Of a stretch of 13,032 nucleotides of DNA, positions 12,960 through 13,032 are shown piece after piece. The translations under genes and the position numbers were made by a program. Every line of letters begins with the position of its first letter. Position 1 is the first letter of the stretch. This DNA is from an uncultured Clostridia bacterium (GTDB taxonomy: Bacteria; Bacillota; Clostridia; TANB77; CAG-508): the NCBI GenBank assembly GCA_934162925.1, contig CAKPJR010000020.1, positions 1 to 13,032 on the forward strand. Reading direction: 5' to 3'. The notes below the pieces were generated by a model. That model was given only the letters and a program-made list of their open reading frames with translations, did not search any database and had not been told where the DNA came from.

Positions 12960-13032
12960 GCTTCTATAGCTCAGTTGGTAGAGCAACGGATTCGTAACCC
13001 GTAGGTCGGCAGTTCGATTCTGCCTAGAAGCT
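12960..13032 (+). tRNA. tRNA-Thr (anticodon CGT), 3' end at window edge
   Basis: Acceptor GCTTCTA (12960-12966) pairs with TAGAAGC (13025-13031). CGT is at 12993-12995 in loop TTCGTAA. T-arm is GGCAG-TTCGATT-CTGCC. The anticodon stem ACGGA/CCCGT has an A-C mismatch at the pair next to the loop (31-39). The last base of the window, T13032, is the discriminator; any CCA lies outside. Confidence 0.93.

Noticed and set aside
1..13032. CRISPR array
   Set aside because: No regularly spaced direct repeats with unique spacers and no cas-like genes are present.

Overview
The window is low-GC DNA with standard-code genes (TGA used as stop), strong AGGAGG-type ribosome sites, TTGACA/TATAAT-like promoters and short U-tailed terminators. 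Together with a dockerin-bearing, peptidoglycan-hydrolase-like secreted protein and a small spore-type Cys-rich protein, this points to a spore-forming Clostridia lineage, probably an anaerobic gut commensal. That assignment is inference; no rRNA is present.

Layout. Positions 1-345 hold tRNA-Phe(GAA), its terminator, and a perfect 54-bp direct repeat of the tRNA 3' end plus terminator that brackets a highly structured insert. Positions 346-2215 are dxs (DXP synthase, isoprenoid/thiamine/PLP precursor), interrupted near its C-terminus by a one-base frameshift. Positions 2287-4344 encode a long HD-domain protein of the dNTP triphosphohydrolase type. Positions 4465-6324 encode a long-chain acyl-CoA synthetase-like AMP-binding enzyme. 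Positions 6528-7376 encode a protein I do not recognise. Positions 7510-8803 are a thyA-dfrA operon (thymidylate synthase and dihydrofolate reductase), a functional pair because ThyA oxidises folate to dihydrofolate and DHFR reduces it again. Positions 8838-9105 are a tRNA-Met/tRNA-Tyr unit with a near-ideal promoter and a terminator. Positions 9224-9376 encode a 50-residue protein with nine cysteines around one membrane segment, preceded by a sequence resembling a mother-cell sporulation promoter.

The most unusual part is 9456-12890. Two secreted/surface genes form an operon: a glucosaminidase-like enzyme with an SH3-like domain and a C-terminal dockerin (9733-11355), and a membrane-anchored Ig-like/cadherin-like beta-sandwich protein (11371-12729). 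They are enclosed by two ~134-bp copies of a hairpin-rich repeat in inverted orientation, with a compensatory base-pair change between the copies. A tRNA-Thr(CGT) closes the window.

The main candidates for something undescribed are (a) the inverted-repeat-bounded dockerin/receptor-like cassette, (b) the structured insert and antisense T-arm copies behind tRNA-Phe and tRNA-Tyr, and (c) the small Cys-rich protein. All coordinates and base pairings were read by eye; no database or folding program was used.
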